Assembly (NCBI GenBank): GCA_017541445.1 | Contig: JAFXZC010000002.1 | Span: 38,565 to 102,564, forward strand | DNA length: 64,000 nt | Direction of reading: 5' to 3' | Origin: Bacilli bacterium | GTDB lineage: Bacteria > Bacillota_I > Bacilli_A > RF39 > UBA660 | Shown here: in pieces, positions 53,838 to 62,805 of the stretch | How positions within the stretch are numbered: position 1 is the first letter of the stretch | Layout: the number at the start of each line of letters is the position of its first letter | Program-made: the position numbers and the translations under genes | Notes under the pieces: generated by a model | The model's input: only the letters and a program-made list of their open reading frames with translations | Databases searched by the model: none | What the model was told of the DNA's origin: nothing

Positions 53838-54461
53838 TATTCTCTTATTAAAATCATCACTCTTACATACATAAGAACCAGATACTACCATATCTACACC
53901 AGCTGCTTTAACTTTCTTAATAGTTTTATCATTAATACCACCATCAATATTAATAATATAATGATAACCATTTTGTTCTCTAATATCTTTTAAAGTTTCT
54001 ACTTTATATAAAACTTCTTCCATAAATTCTTGTCCCCCTTTACCAGGATGAACACTCATTACTAAAACTTGATCAACATGATTTAATAATGGAATTATAT
54101 GACTTACTTTAGTTTCTGGATTAATAGCTAAACCAACCTTCATATCAGTATGTCTAATCATATTAATAACATCTATTGGTTTTCTATGAGATTCATAATG
54201 TAATGTTAAATATTCAACATTACCAAATTTAGCAAATTCTCTAACATATTTATTAGGAGAACAACACATCATATGAACATCTAATCTCTTATTACATTTC
54301 TTAAACATCTTTTTTAATTCAGCAACATCATAATTTTTATTCTCAACAAAAATACCATCCATCATATCAACATGAATATAATCAGCATTTGATTCATCTA
54401 TCATCTTTATAGTAGTATCTAAATCATAATTACTACTAATAAAAGAAACCCCTACTTTCAT
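53823..54461 (-). CDS. rpe: Ribulose-phosphate 3-epimerase
   Basis: A 212-residue TIM barrel: GVSFISSNY start, IHVDMMDGIFVEN (metal His/Asp), LDVHMMC, LVMSVHPGKGGQEF, NIDGGINDKTI and VVSGSYVCK. It interconverts ribulose-5-P and xylulose-5-P in the pentose phosphate pathway. It overlaps rsgA by ATGA and ends the rlmN-to-rpe cassette. Confidence 0.95.
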   Translation of the reverse strand: MKVGVSFISSNYDLDTTIKMIDESNADYIHVDMMDGIFVENKNYDVAELKKMFKKCNKRLDVHMMCCSPNKYVREFAKFGNVEYLTLHYESHRKPIDVINMIRHTDMKVGLAINPETKVSHIIPLLNHVDQVLVMSVHPGKGGQEFMEEVLYKVETLKDIREQNGYHYIINIDGGINDKTIKKVKAAGVDMVVSGSYVCKSDDFNKRIDSLR

Positions 54462-55288
54462 CTTTCTAACTCCTTTAAAAATAACAAATAGTTATCATAT
54501 CTACTCTTTAATATATCATCATTTTCTACAGCTTTTTTAACTCCGCAACCTATCTCTTTATCATGAATACAATCTCTAAATTTACAATCATAATTATTAA
54601 ATTCAACAAAAGTAAATTTTAAATCATTTTTATCTATATCTAAATCTAAAGAACTAAATCCAGGAGTATCTACTATATAACCATTACCTATTTTATATAA
54701 TTCAACATGTCTAGTAGTATGTTTGCCTCTACCTAATGCTTCACTAATTTCATCAGTTTTAATTTCTAAATTCTTATCTAATTTATTTAATAAACTACTT
54801 TTACCAGCACCAGTTTGACCACACAATACAACTATACTATCTTTAATAACACTTTTTATATTATCTAATTCAGTATTATAAAAACACTTAATACCAATTG
54901 AATTATAATATAATTTATATTTAGATATAATATCTTCTTCTCCACTAGATAATAAATCTATTTTAGTAAATATAACTATTGGTTCTATATTATTATATGT
55001 AACAATACTAATTAATTTATCTAATAAAAATAAATCTAACTCAGGTCTTTTAACACTTGCAATAATAAAAGCTTTATCTACATTAGCAACAACTGGTCTT
55101 TTAAGTTCATTCTTTCTAGGTAATATATCAGTAATAACGTTATTATCAACATCGATAATAACGTTATCACCTACCATAGGACTTATTTGATCATTTCTAA
55201 ACTTACCACGTGCTCTACAACCATATACTTCATCTGCACATTTAACTGTATATAAATTACTTATTATTCTAACAATTTGACCCTTCAT
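54458..55288 (-). CDS. rsgA: Ribosome small-subunit-dependent GTPase RsgA
   Basis: 276 residues: OB fold start, circularly permuted GTPase with FTKIDLL (G4), GQTGAGKSSLLNKLD (G1), GRGKHTTRHVELY (G2), DTPGFSSLDL (G3) and a zinc site CKFRDCIHDKEIGC. It matures the 30S subunit. It overlaps prkC by one base. Confidence 0.96.
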   Translation of the reverse strand: MKGQIVRIISNLYTVKCADEVYGCRARGKFRNDQISPMVGDNVIIDVDNNVITDILPRKNELKRPVVANVDKAFIIASVKRPELDLFLLDKLISIVTYNNIEPIVIFTKIDLLSSGEEDIISKYKLYYNSIGIKCFYNTELDNIKSVIKDSIVVLCGQTGAGKSSLLNKLDKNLEIKTDEISEALGRGKHTTRHVELYKIGNGYIVDTPGFSSLDLDIDKNDLKFTFVEFNNYDCKFRDCIHDKEIGCGVKKAVENDDILKSRYDNYLLFLKELER

Positions 55289-57066
55289 TATTCATCTAAC
55301 CCTGTACCAGAACTACTATTATTACCAGTACCACAATCTTCTTCCATAGGATTACAATCATTATTTTCTTCAGTACTTGCTCCACCAACATATATTGTAA
55401 GAACAGTACCACCTAAAATAGGATAGCCAGGATCTCTACTTTGTTTACCAATAACACCTTCTGGATAATCATTACTTGTAATTATCTTTAAAGTAACATT
55501 AACTTCATCACAGAATTCTTGAATTTCTTCTATAGTATAACTACCATCAGTAAAGTCAGGATATGTTTTAACTATATCAGGAATATATAAAGTAATATTA
55601 GAACCTTCACTTACACGAGTACCTGGTTCAACATCTTGTTCAATAATCTTATTTTCATCATAGTCATCAGCATTTTCAACTTCTTTTTTATTAATCAAAA
55701 CATTTAAACCTTGAGCTTCTAAACTACCCTTAACTTCTCTATAATCTTTACCAACATAATTTTGAATTTCTATAGTAACAGATCCTTTAGAAATATATAA
55801 AACTATAGTAGAACCTTTACTCTTTTTAGTACCAGCAGCTGGAGTTGTTTTAACAATATCACCTTCTGGAACATCATCACTACTAGCTTCTTTTTGTTCA
55901 TCAGATATTTCAAAACCAGCTTCTTGTAAAACATTAACAGCTTCCTCAACTGTCATACCAGATACATCTGGAACAGTAACAGGTTTTTTATTTAATATTT
56001 CATCTTTCAAGAAGAACATAATAACAACAACAATTAATAATAAAGCAACAAATATAGAAGCTAATGCAATTAATATTCTATTTTCTTTCTTAACTTCATC
56101 AACAGTTATTTGTTTAACAGTTACATCATCATCACTAAGTTCATCATTATCTTCCATTTCAACAGCTTTTTCAACTTGTTTAGTAAACTTCTTACCATCA
56201 CTATCTAATTCAGCATATTGATAAACATATCTCTTCTCATCTTTTCTAGATTCATCTAAACATGTCTTTAAATCCTCATACATTGCTCTAGCATCATTAT
56301 ATCTATTCTTAGGATTCTTAGCAGCACTTTTTAAAATAATATTCTCTACTGCTTGAGGTATATCAGGAATCTCATCTCTAATACTAGGAAGAGGTTCTTT
56401 TAAATGTTTTAAAGCTATTTCTACAGCATTATCACCTCTATAAGGTAAATTACCTGTTAATAACTCATACATTAAAATACCCATTGAATAAATATCACTT
56501 TTTAAAGTACTACCTTTACCAGAAGCTTGTTCTGGAGGTAAATAATGTACACTACCCATAACAGAATTAGTTTGAGTTAATTGTGTAGCATTCATTGCCA
56601 TAGCAATACCAAAATCAGTAATCTTTACCATACCATTTTCAAGTATCATAATATTTTGTGGTTTAATATCTCTATGAATAATATAACTATCATGAGCAAC
56701 ACTTAATCCATCAGCTATTTGTGTCATAATATCAACAACTTCAGGAACAGTTAACTTACCACGTTTCTTTAATAAATCTTTTAAGTTCTTACCTTCAATA
56801 TATTCCATTACTATGAAATATTGACCATTATCATCACCAACATCATATACTTCAACAATATTAGGATGACTTAAACTACTAGCATTTAATGCCTCTCTTT
56901 GAAAACGTCTAACAAACTTTTCATCATCAGCAAGGTCACCACGAAGAACTTTAACAGCCACATCTCTATCTAAAATAGTATCATAAGCTAAATAAACATT
57001 AGCCATACCACCTTCACCAATAGATTTAATTATTTGATATCTATCATTAATTTTTTGGCCTTTCAT
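55288..57066 (-). CDS. prkC: Ser/Thr protein kinase PrkC with three PASTA domains
   Basis: About 592 residues: Hanks kinase (GEGGMANVYLAYD, VAVKVL, IHRDIKPQNIM, ITDFGIAM), one membrane helix (~335-355), then three PASTA domains (starting KPVTVPDVSGMT, IQNYVGKDY and the TYPDFTDGSY region) that bind wall fragments, and a short Cys-containing tail. It signals wall status; PrpC is encoded two bases upstream. ATG 57066 preferred to 57072. Confidence 0.95.
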   Translation of the reverse strand: MKGQKINDRYQIIKSIGEGGMANVYLAYDTILDRDVAVKVLRGDLADDEKFVRRFQREALNASSLSHPNIVEVYDVGDDNGQYFIVMEYIEGKNLKDLLKKRGKLTVPEVVDIMTQIADGLSVAHDSYIIHRDIKPQNIMILENGMVKITDFGIAMAMNATQLTQTNSVMGSVHYLPPEQASGKGSTLKSDIYSMGILMYELLTGNLPYRGDNAVEIALKHLKEPLPSIRDEIPDIPQAVENIILKSAAKNPKNRYNDARAMYEDLKTCLDESRKDEKRYVYQYAELDSDGKKFTKQVEKAVEMEDNDELSDDDVTVKQITVDEVKKENRILIALASIFVALLLIVVVIMFFLKDEILNKKPVTVPDVSGMTVEEAVNVLQEAGFEISDEQKEASSDDVPEGDIVKTTPAAGTKKSKGSTIVLYISKGSVTIEIQNYVGKDYREVKGSLEAQGLNVLINKKEVENADDYDENKIIEQDVEPGTRVSEGSNITLYIPDIVKTYPDFTDGSYTIEEIQEFCDEVNVTLKIITSNDYPEGVIGKQSRDPGYPILGGTVLTIYVGGASTEENNDCNPMEEDCGTGNNSSSGTGLDE

Positions 57067-57068
57067 TA

Positions 57069-57815
57069 TCATTCTTCTTCACCTTCTTTCAAAGATAAAT
57101 AAGCAATGGAAATGTTATCAGTACCACCACGAGCATTGCTCTTTCTAATTAACTTAATAACCTTTTCTTCAATATTTAATTCTTCATCATTTAATACTTT
57201 CTCAATTTGTTCTTTAGTTAACATATTAGTTAAACCATCACTACATAAGAAAATACCATCTATATCTAATTCAACATCAAATACATCTATTTCAGCTTTC
57301 TCACCACTACCTAATGCTTTCATTAAAACATTCTTCTTAGGATGATATTTAGCTTCTTCTTCAGTTAAATCACCAGCAGCTACTAATAAATTAACTAAAG
57401 TATGATCTTTCGTAACTTTATGTAATTTACCATTCTTAAATACAAATCCTGAACTATCACCAATATTACCAAATATTAAATAATCTTTTGATAACAATGC
57501 CATAACACAAGTAGTACCCATACCAAAACTTTCTGGATGTGTCTTAGTATGATCAATTATTTCTTTATTTACTTCACTAATATTATCATTCATCCAATTA
57601 ATAGCATCTAACTTACTACCAATACTATTAACTTCAGTAAATCTTTTACCCATATGAGTTAAAACCATTGAACTAGCTACTTCACCAGCTCTATGACCAC
57701 CCATACCATCTGCAACAATCAATAATATTTCATTATTAGCATTCTTTAAAATAGTTACAGAATCTTCATTATGATCTCTAACTTTTCCAGTATCAGTTAA
57801 ATAAAATGACTTCAT
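57069..57815 (-). CDS. prpC: PP2C-type protein phosphatase PrpC/Stp
   Basis: A 248-residue PPM phosphatase with DTGKVRDHNEDSV, IVADGMGGHRAGEVAS, GTTCVMALL, NIGDSSGF, and FLCSDGLTNM plus GGTDNIS metal ligands. It reverses PrkC phosphorylation. It overlaps rlmN by ATGA and ends on TGA. Confidence 0.96.
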   Translation of the reverse strand: MKSFYLTDTGKVRDHNEDSVTILKNANNEILLIVADGMGGHRAGEVASSMVLTHMGKRFTEVNSIGSKLDAINWMNDNISEVNKEIIDHTKTHPESFGMGTTCVMALLSKDYLIFGNIGDSSGFVFKNGKLHKVTKDHTLVNLLVAAGDLTEEEAKYHPKKNVLMKALGSGEKAEIDVFDVELDIDGIFLCSDGLTNMLTKEQIEKVLNDEELNIEEKVIKLIRKSNARGGTDNISIAYLSLKEGEEE

Positions 57816-58834
57816 AATTCCACCTCTTTGCTACGAAGTTGACCACAAGCAGCATCTATATTACTACCAAATTCTTTTCTAATAGTAACATTAATACCGT
57901 TCTTCTTTAATATATCATAAAATTGCATAACTTTCTCTTTACTAGTTCTTTTAAACTCTAAATGATTAGTTTCATTATATGGAATTAAATTAACATAAAC
58001 TAACATTCCTTTTAATAATTTAGATAACTCATTAGCACATTTAATACTATCATTAACATTATCTAACATTACATACTCAATAGTTACTCTTCTATTAGTC
58101 TTCTCTATATATTTATTTATAGCAACCATTAATCTTTGTATTCCATAAGCTTTATTAATAGGCATTATAGAACTTCTTAATTTATCATTTGGAGCATGTA
58201 ATGAAATAGCTAAATTTATTTGAATAGGTTCATCAGCTAATTCCATTATCTTAGGAATAATACCACAAGTAGATAATGTTATATGTCTAGCACCAATAGC
58301 TATACCTTTAGGATCATTAATTATCTTAATAAAATCCATAACATTATCATAATTATCTAATGGTTCCCCAATTCCCATTATAACTACACTAGATATTCTT
58401 TTCTTAATGTCTTTTTCTATTAATAAAATCTGTTCTACCATTTCATAAGCTTCTAAATTACGTACTCTTTTAAGTCTACCAGATTCACAGAAACGACATC
58501 CCATATTACAACCAACTTCTGAAGAAACACAAATTGAAATACCATAATCATGTTCCATCAAAACAGCTTCAATATGATTCTTATCTTCTAATTCAAATAA
58601 ATATTTCTTAGTAAGATCATCTTCTTGTTTTTTAATAATTTTAATCATATTCATATTAAAATCATTACTAATCTTTTCTCTAACATCTTTACTAATATTA
58701 CTCATTTCATCAAAGGTATTTATACGTTTTTCATAAATCCACTCAAAAACTTGTAATGCTTTGAATTTCTTCTCACCATTACTTATAAAATAGTCTTCTA
58801 AGTCCTTCCTTTTAATACCATATATATTCATCAT
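57812..58834 (-). CDS. rlmN: 23S rRNA/tRNA m2A methyltransferase RlmN
   Basis: About 340 residues, radical SAM: CNMGCRFCESG (C-x3-C-x2-C) and late FGSNIDAACGQL with the second catalytic Cys, plus MGIGEPLDNYDNV and LSTCG. It methylates A2503 of 23S rRNA and A37 of some tRNAs. ATG 58834 has AGGTG upstream; the frame reads 18 bases further. Confidence 0.95.
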   Translation of the reverse strand: MMNIYGIKRKDLEDYFISNGEKKFKALQVFEWIYEKRINTFDEMSNISKDVREKISNDFNMNMIKIIKKQEDDLTKKYLFELEDKNHIEAVLMEHDYGISICVSSEVGCNMGCRFCESGRLKRVRNLEAYEMVEQILLIEKDIKKRISSVVIMGIGEPLDNYDNVMDFIKIINDPKGIAIGARHITLSTCGIIPKIMELADEPIQINLAISLHAPNDKLRSSIMPINKAYGIQRLMVAINKYIEKTNRRVTIEYVMLDNVNDSIKCANELSKLLKGMLVYVNLIPYNETNHLEFKRTSKEKVMQFYDILKKNGINVTIRKEFGSNIDAACGQLRSKEVEL

Positions 58835-58890
58835 ATAAACACCTAGTATCATTATACCATAAAATCAATTATTTAAACTAAAAACTCCTT

Positions 58891-58921
58891 AAAAAGAAGA
58901 TATTCTTAAGAATATCTTCCT
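58891..58921 (-). terminator. Intrinsic terminator of the 58936 gene
   Basis: GAAGATATTCTT / AAGAATATCTTC perfect palindrome (58896-58919), five T on the minus strand. Confidence 0.75.
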
Positions 58922-58935
58922 TCATATTTACACAA

Positions 58936-59940
58936 TTATTTCTTTTTCTTTTTACTCTGACCAACAAAAGATACTTTAGTTTCTTCCTTAGCTTTTTTCT
59001 CTTCTTTATTGATAGTTATCTTATCTAACATACCATTTAATTCAGAAACAATTCTCTTCTCTTCTTCATCTAATTCACTTGCAATATTAATATTAGCTTT
59101 ACTATCTTCTTTTTCTTCAGATACATTATCTTTCTTAATTATTTTTATTTCTTCAGGTATATCTTCTTTCTTAGGAAGATCTTCTTCTTTAGGAATCTCT
59201 TTAACTTCCTCAGTAACTTCTTTTACTTCTGATTTAGCTTCTTCCTTAGTTTCTTCTTTTTTCTCTTCTACTTTAACTTCTTTAGGTAATTCAACTTTTT
59301 TAACAACTACCTTTTTAACATCTTCAGATTTTTTCTTTTCTTCATTAGCTTTATCTAATTCTTTAACTTCATCTACCCCACTTCTTATAATTATTAAACT
59401 AAATAAACAAGTAAGAGTAGCACCAAAAGAATAAATAATAGTAACTAACATTCTTAAATTAGATAACTTCTTTAAATAATTCTCAAAAGTATTAGTATTA
59501 TAAGTTAAAACAACATTATTAAAGCTTTCAATAACATCATTTATTGTTTTTATACCAATACGAATTAATATAAAAGAACTAGAATATAATAAAAGAAATA
59601 CAAATAAACTATAAAAAATACTATCTTTTTTAGTTAAAATATGTCTTTTAAAATAAATATTTAAAGTTACTAAAAACATAATAAATACACAAATCATATA
59701 GATCATAGTTTGAATAACAATTTTAATCTTTGCAGAACTAAAGTACTTAACCGAAGCACCTTCTTTATACATTAATTCAAACACAGTATAATTATCGTTT
59801 ACTTTAAATATTTTTTCAAAGCCAAACATTAACATATAAGAAACGACAAAACCTATAGTAGATAATAATACTAAAATAACAACAGTTTTTAAACATGCTT
59901 TTAATAAAGTATCTTGTTTTCTATCTTTATTATCTACCAT
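58936..59940 (-). CDS. Multi-pass membrane protein with acidic coiled-coil tail, unknown
   Basis: 334 residues with four or so helices in the first ~190, then a Lys/Glu repeat region (VEVKKVELPKEVKVEEKK-like; ~200-330) and a basic end QSKKKKK. No enzyme motif. The next gene upstream is seven bases away. Family not recognised; possibly a division or envelope protein, which is a guess. Confidence 0.55.
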   Translation of the reverse strand: MVDNKDRKQDTLLKACLKTVVILVLLSTIGFVVSYMLMFGFEKIFKVNDNYTVFELMYKEGASVKYFSSAKIKIVIQTMIYMICVFIMFLVTLNIYFKRHILTKKDSIFYSLFVFLLLYSSSFILIRIGIKTINDVIESFNNVVLTYNTNTFENYLKKLSNLRMLVTIIYSFGATLTCLFSLIIIRSGVDEVKELDKANEEKKKSEDVKKVVVKKVELPKEVKVEEKKEETKEEAKSEVKEVTEEVKEIPKEEDLPKKEDIPEEIKIIKKDNVSEEKEDSKANINIASELDEEEKRIVSELNGMLDKITINKEEKKAKEETKVSFVGQSKKKKK

Positions 59941-59947
59941 AAATAAA

Positions 59948-60622
59948 TCACTCCTCTTCCTCTTCTTTTCCTCTATTTTCTTCAGCTTTTACATATTCCA
60001 TCAAATCAAAATATGGAACATGAGGATAAAAACTATAAATATCTTCTTCTACTTCTTCCATATCCTCTAAATTTTTAGCAGATTTAATAATATCTCTAAC
60101 AAATTTCAAACCCAAATCAATATTTGTACTACCATCAAGTTGTATCATTCCTTGAATATAATAATGATCATTATATTTTAACAAGAAAAATTTTTGATTA
60201 TTTTTTCCAGTATCAAATATATAAAACAAATATTTACCAATTTGTTTTTCACCTTCATAAGAAAATCTACAATCTGCTTTATAATCATGAACTTTATAAT
60301 CAGATTCTGCTTTAGCTTGCATCTTAGTAACTATATCACTTGTATCATATATAAAATCATCAATTACACCTTGAGCAAAAGATAATAATACATACTTCTT
60401 ACCACTTACAATCAATAGCATTTCTGCTTCTTCAAATTCATAATAAGAACTTCTATAAGGGATTTCAAATTCAAAATTTAAAAATTCGACAGTTTTAGTT
60501 GAACCATCATCTTCTTCATCATCATAGCCACTTCCACCACCGGAGTTACCTCCGCCGCCAGAACCACCATTTCCGCCATATGGATCATCATAATCATCGT
60601 CATAGCCCTTGTGTGATGCCAT
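59948..60622 (-). CDS. Hypothetical protein with Gly/Asp-rich N-terminus; start at the composition junction
   Basis: 224 residues: MASHKGYDDDYDDPYGG, a Gly-Ser-rich stretch, then a beta-rich domain (FEFEIPYRSSYYEFEEAE, KKYVLLSFAQG, KFFLLKYNDHYYIQG) and a Glu-rich end. No membrane helix. The apparent start lies at the point where the sequence switches to Bacteroidales-type DNA, and the upstream bases have no ribosome site. So the true start may be lost or the first residues may not belong to the same organism. Confidence 0.6.
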   Translation of the reverse strand: MASHKGYDDDYDDPYGGNGGSGGGGNSGGGSGYDDEEDDGSTKTVEFLNFEFEIPYRSSYYEFEEAEMLLIVSGKKYVLLSFAQGVIDDFIYDTSDIVTKMQAKAESDYKVHDYKADCRFSYEGEKQIGKYLFYIFDTGKNNQKFFLLKYNDHYYIQGMIQLDGSTNIDLGLKFVRDIIKSAKNLEDMEEVEEDIYSFYPHVPYFDLMEYVKAEENRGKEEEEE

Positions 60623-61133
60623 ATTCCCAGAGGATTTCCAGCGACTGCTGCGTGAGCATCGTCCAAAGAGCTATAAGGAGATTGAGAACGAAAGCAATCA
60701 GAAAGACGAACTCATCTTGCAACTGAAAGACCAAACAAACCGTACACGTAAGGAGCTGGAGAAATCGAAGGAAATCATTGAGAAGATGGTGCTTTCGTCG
60801 ATTCCAATCGAGGATGTTGATGCCGAATTGGAACAGTATCCTCCTGGCACGGCGTGGGATATGCTGAAGGACCTCAATGCAAATCCTATTATCAGTATGC
60901 AAAAAGCGTGGCGTGAACATTATCCAGAATTATTGAGGAAATATCGTGCACGTCTGTTTGGCCCTATCGAGCAACAGCAGGAACTGACTGAGGCCATTAC
61001 AAAGGTGGCTGAACGTCCTACTTATGGTGCCTACTATGCGTCGGGCTCCACTCACGATGACAAGAGCAGTAAGCTGGTGTTGGGAGAAGAAAAGGAAAAG
61101 ATGGTTCCACTAAAGCGGATAAGCAATGAGTAA
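60612..61133 (+). CDS. Bacteroidales mobile-element hypothetical protein, 5' end missing
   Basis: About 170 residues, open from the junction. Upstream, the frame meets a stop at 60603, so the true 5' end is absent. It reads EDFQRLLREHRPKSYKEI, a coiled coil to ~60, and a domain PGTAWDMLKDLNANPIIS, KAWREHYPELLRKYRARLF. Codon use (CTG, GAG, AAG, CGT) is unlike everything before. It overlaps the next gene by eight bases. Hypothetical proteins of this kind lie near primases of Bacteroides and Prevotella integrative elements, from family memory only. Confidence 0.6.
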   Translation, partial: CDAIFPEDFQRLLREHRPKSYKEIENESNQKDELILQLKDQTNRTRKELEKSKEIIEKMVLSSIPIEDVDAELEQYPPGTAWDMLKDLNANPIISMQKAWREHYPELLRKYRARLFGPIEQQQELTEAITKVAERPTYGAYYASGSTHDDKSSKLVLGEEKEKMVPLKRISNE

Positions 61134-61803
61134 CAGCTATTATGAAAAAGGTGCCAACCATTATGACCACCACAAGGAGTTGCATATAGACACGGTGAAT
61201 GGTGGTGATATTGGGAAGTTGATCAGTGCTTTCTTCAAGGATGATGCTGAGGATGCGGTGATTGTCGGTGAGGAGAAAGAGGTAAAGAAGCCAAAGAAAG
61301 CTACAGGCTCAAAACCCAAGAAGCCTCGTGAGACGATGACCTTCGGACGTAGAAGTGCAGTGACCGAGGGACACATTGTGCTACTCTATCAGAAACTGGT
61401 GAAAGAGGAATGGATAGAGGGTAATGATGCAGACTTCAAAGCTTTGTTTTCGGGCAAGAGAGACGAGGACTGTCAACTGACATGGAAAGGCTTGTTTGGC
61501 AAGGGCACGCTGGTAGAGCTGTTTAAGCGGTTTGTGGCTGAGAGGCTCATTACGGTGGCTGAAGGATTTACGTTGCCGGCTATTCTTGAAGGGCACTTCA
61601 AGGATATAAATGGAGCGTGGCTTACTGGATTAGACAAGGGTAACAGTGCCAACGATAAGGCTCTACCTATTATTACAGAATGTGTAAGGTTGCTGAAGGC
61701 CAGCCCAGATCAGTTGATCTATGGCGCCTATGATGACGATGAGGATTTCAAGTCGGAATACGACCCATTCGACCATCAAGATCTGAATCTACACAAGCGA
61801 TAA
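61126..61803 (+). CDS. Bacteroidales mobile-element hypothetical protein
   Basis: 225 residues, starts MSNSYYEKGANHYDHHKELH and has a basic Lys/Pro linker (KKPKKATGSKPKKPRETMTF), a globular helical domain (HIVLLYQKLVKEEWIEGNDA, LTWKGLFGKGTLVELFKRF) and an acidic end (YDDDEDFKSEYDPFDHQDLN). The linker before a helical domain is typical of regulatory or DNA-associated proteins, but nothing specific is visible. It is coupled to the preceding gene by an eight-base overlap. Confidence 0.65.
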   Translation: MSNSYYEKGANHYDHHKELHIDTVNGGDIGKLISAFFKDDAEDAVIVGEEKEVKKPKKATGSKPKKPRETMTFGRRSAVTEGHIVLLYQKLVKEEWIEGNDADFKALFSGKRDEDCQLTWKGLFGKGTLVELFKRFVAERLITVAEGFTLPAILEGHFKDINGAWLTGLDKGNSANDKALPIITECVRLLKASPDQLIYGAYDDDEDFKSEYDPFDHQDLNLHKR

Positions 61804-61876
61804 ACGAGTGTAAATAGCAGCTTTAGGGAATCCCTTAGGGAAAGCCAAACTTTTTTTGAAAAATTTTCGCAATTAG

Positions 61877-61912
61877 CGGAATCTCTTTGAAACACAAGGG
61901 GTTCCGTTTTTT
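61877..61912 (+). terminator. Intrinsic terminator after the 61126 gene
   Basis: CGGAATCTCTTTG pairs with CAAGGGGTTCCG over about 12 positions with a few G-U and one bulge, then six T. Confidence 0.75.
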
Positions 61913-61981
61913 ATTTTTGTTGACCTGTAGGGGCTGGCATGGCCTTTCCCTAACGTTTTCCCTAAAGATTTCCCTATAATC

Positions 61982-62053
61982 AGCGGGGTTGTTCGGGTAT
62001 TACGGAGGTTGCCTCGAAAAGAGCACTTCCACCGAACAACTTAAGACCCCGCT
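61982..62053 (+). other. Long imperfect hairpin ahead of the small ORF
   Basis: Stem arms 61988-61996 with 62032-62040 (nine perfect pairs) and 61982-61988 with 62047-62053 (seven pairs), bulge of six. A leader-RNA structure or an element end are possible. Confidence 0.6.
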
Positions 62054-62079
62054 CGAAGGAAGCGGTTACAATTGAGATT

Positions 62080-62235
62080 ATGTCAAGAGATTTAATGTGT
62101 GGTAAGCGAATTTACGACAAGTTGAAGAATCAGGCTCGCCAGCAGCTGGCTCTGATGAACAAATGTCGGATGCGCAAAACGGGAGGCAAAGGAGTAGCGG
62201 ACCAACCTTTCTACGTAACATTTCTTAACCGCTAA
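62080..62235 (+). CDS. Small ORF of 51 residues, possible mobile-element gene
   Basis: Starts MSRDLMCGKRIYDKLKNQA and ends QPFYVTFLNR. Codon choice is like the flanking Bacteroidales-type genes. It is too short for firm support and has no recognised family. It lies just downstream of the long hairpin. Confidence 0.4.
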   Translation: MSRDLMCGKRIYDKLKNQARQQLALMNKCRMRKTGGKGVADQPFYVTFLNR

Positions 62236-62349
62236 CAAATTTCAAGTTTAACTCTGAGTTGAGGTGAACGGAGTCTCGCGAGATTTCAATCACAAATCGA
62301 AAGGTGGCCACCCTTCTGAAGCTTCGCTCAACCAAAATTCAGAACAACA
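62236..62349. other. Short non-coding stretch with perfect palindromes
   Basis: TCTCGCGAGA (62274-62283) and GGTGGCCACC (62303-62312) lie between the small ORF and the next gene. They may be protein sites; nothing else is visible. Confidence 0.35.
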
Positions 62350-62787
62350 ATGAATCCACAGAAATTTCAAGAACAGATTTTGAATAACGCAGTCCAGATG
62401 GACGCAAGTGTTAACTTCCAGTTGAACGGCAACATGCTGATAGTGCCGTGCCCATGGGAGGATGACAAGGAGGTGACCAGCGGCAGCCGAGTTCGCTACG
62501 AGGGTGGCATTGAGGTGGATGCCGACGGTCGCACACGAGTGAAGCGATGGAACCGAGGTTCACGTGGTCCAATGTATGAGACCATCTTCCAAACAGCCCA
62601 TGCAGATGTGAAGATCACCCGTGAGAATACGAAGCATAACCCCAACCGAGGCCGTGTGAAGATAGACTTCTCGTTTCCGAAGAAGTACCCGCTGGAGCTG
62701 ATGAAGCAGCTTTTCCGTGATGAAACCATCGAGGTGGCGGCTTATCTGGCCACCCGCAAGACTAACACTTTATGGACTAACGATTAA
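62350..62787 (+). CDS. Bacteroidales mobile-element hypothetical protein
   Basis: 145 residues: MNPQKFQEQILNNAVQMDAS, MLIVPCPWEDD, an Arg/Gly-rich loop (RTRVKRWNRGSRGPMYETIF) and a TNTLWTND end. A compact alpha/beta protein without signal. Its stop is 18 bases before the start of the primase-like gene, which has AAAGGAGG. No family recognised. Confidence 0.6.
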   Translation: MNPQKFQEQILNNAVQMDASVNFQLNGNMLIVPCPWEDDKEVTSGSRVRYEGGIEVDADGRTRVKRWNRGSRGPMYETIFQTAHADVKITRENTKHNPNRGRVKIDFSFPKKYPLELMKQLFRDETIEVAAYLATRKTNTLWTND

Positions 62788-62805
62788 AGAAAGGAGGACT
62801 ATATT

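Larger units (their letters stand above)
61804..62079. promoter_or_regulatory. Intergenic control region with TAGGGAA array, terminator and long hairpin
   Basis: No gene. TAGGGAA occurs at 61824-61830 and 61836-61842 (12-base period), and as TTCCCTA at 61946-61952, 61958-61964 and 61970-61976 (again 12 bases). Between them is an intrinsic terminator (61877-61912). A long hairpin follows at 61982-62053. An operator, origin or recombination site is possible. Confidence 0.6.

Noticed and set aside
57069..57071. UGA decoded as Trp, as in Mycoplasma
   Set aside because: TGA ends prpC, rsgA and dnaD at the expected family lengths, and tryptophans use TGG.
60478..60920. Several overlapping ORFs across the junction on both strands
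   Set aside because: Shadows of the two real frames; no conserved sequence or ribosome sites.
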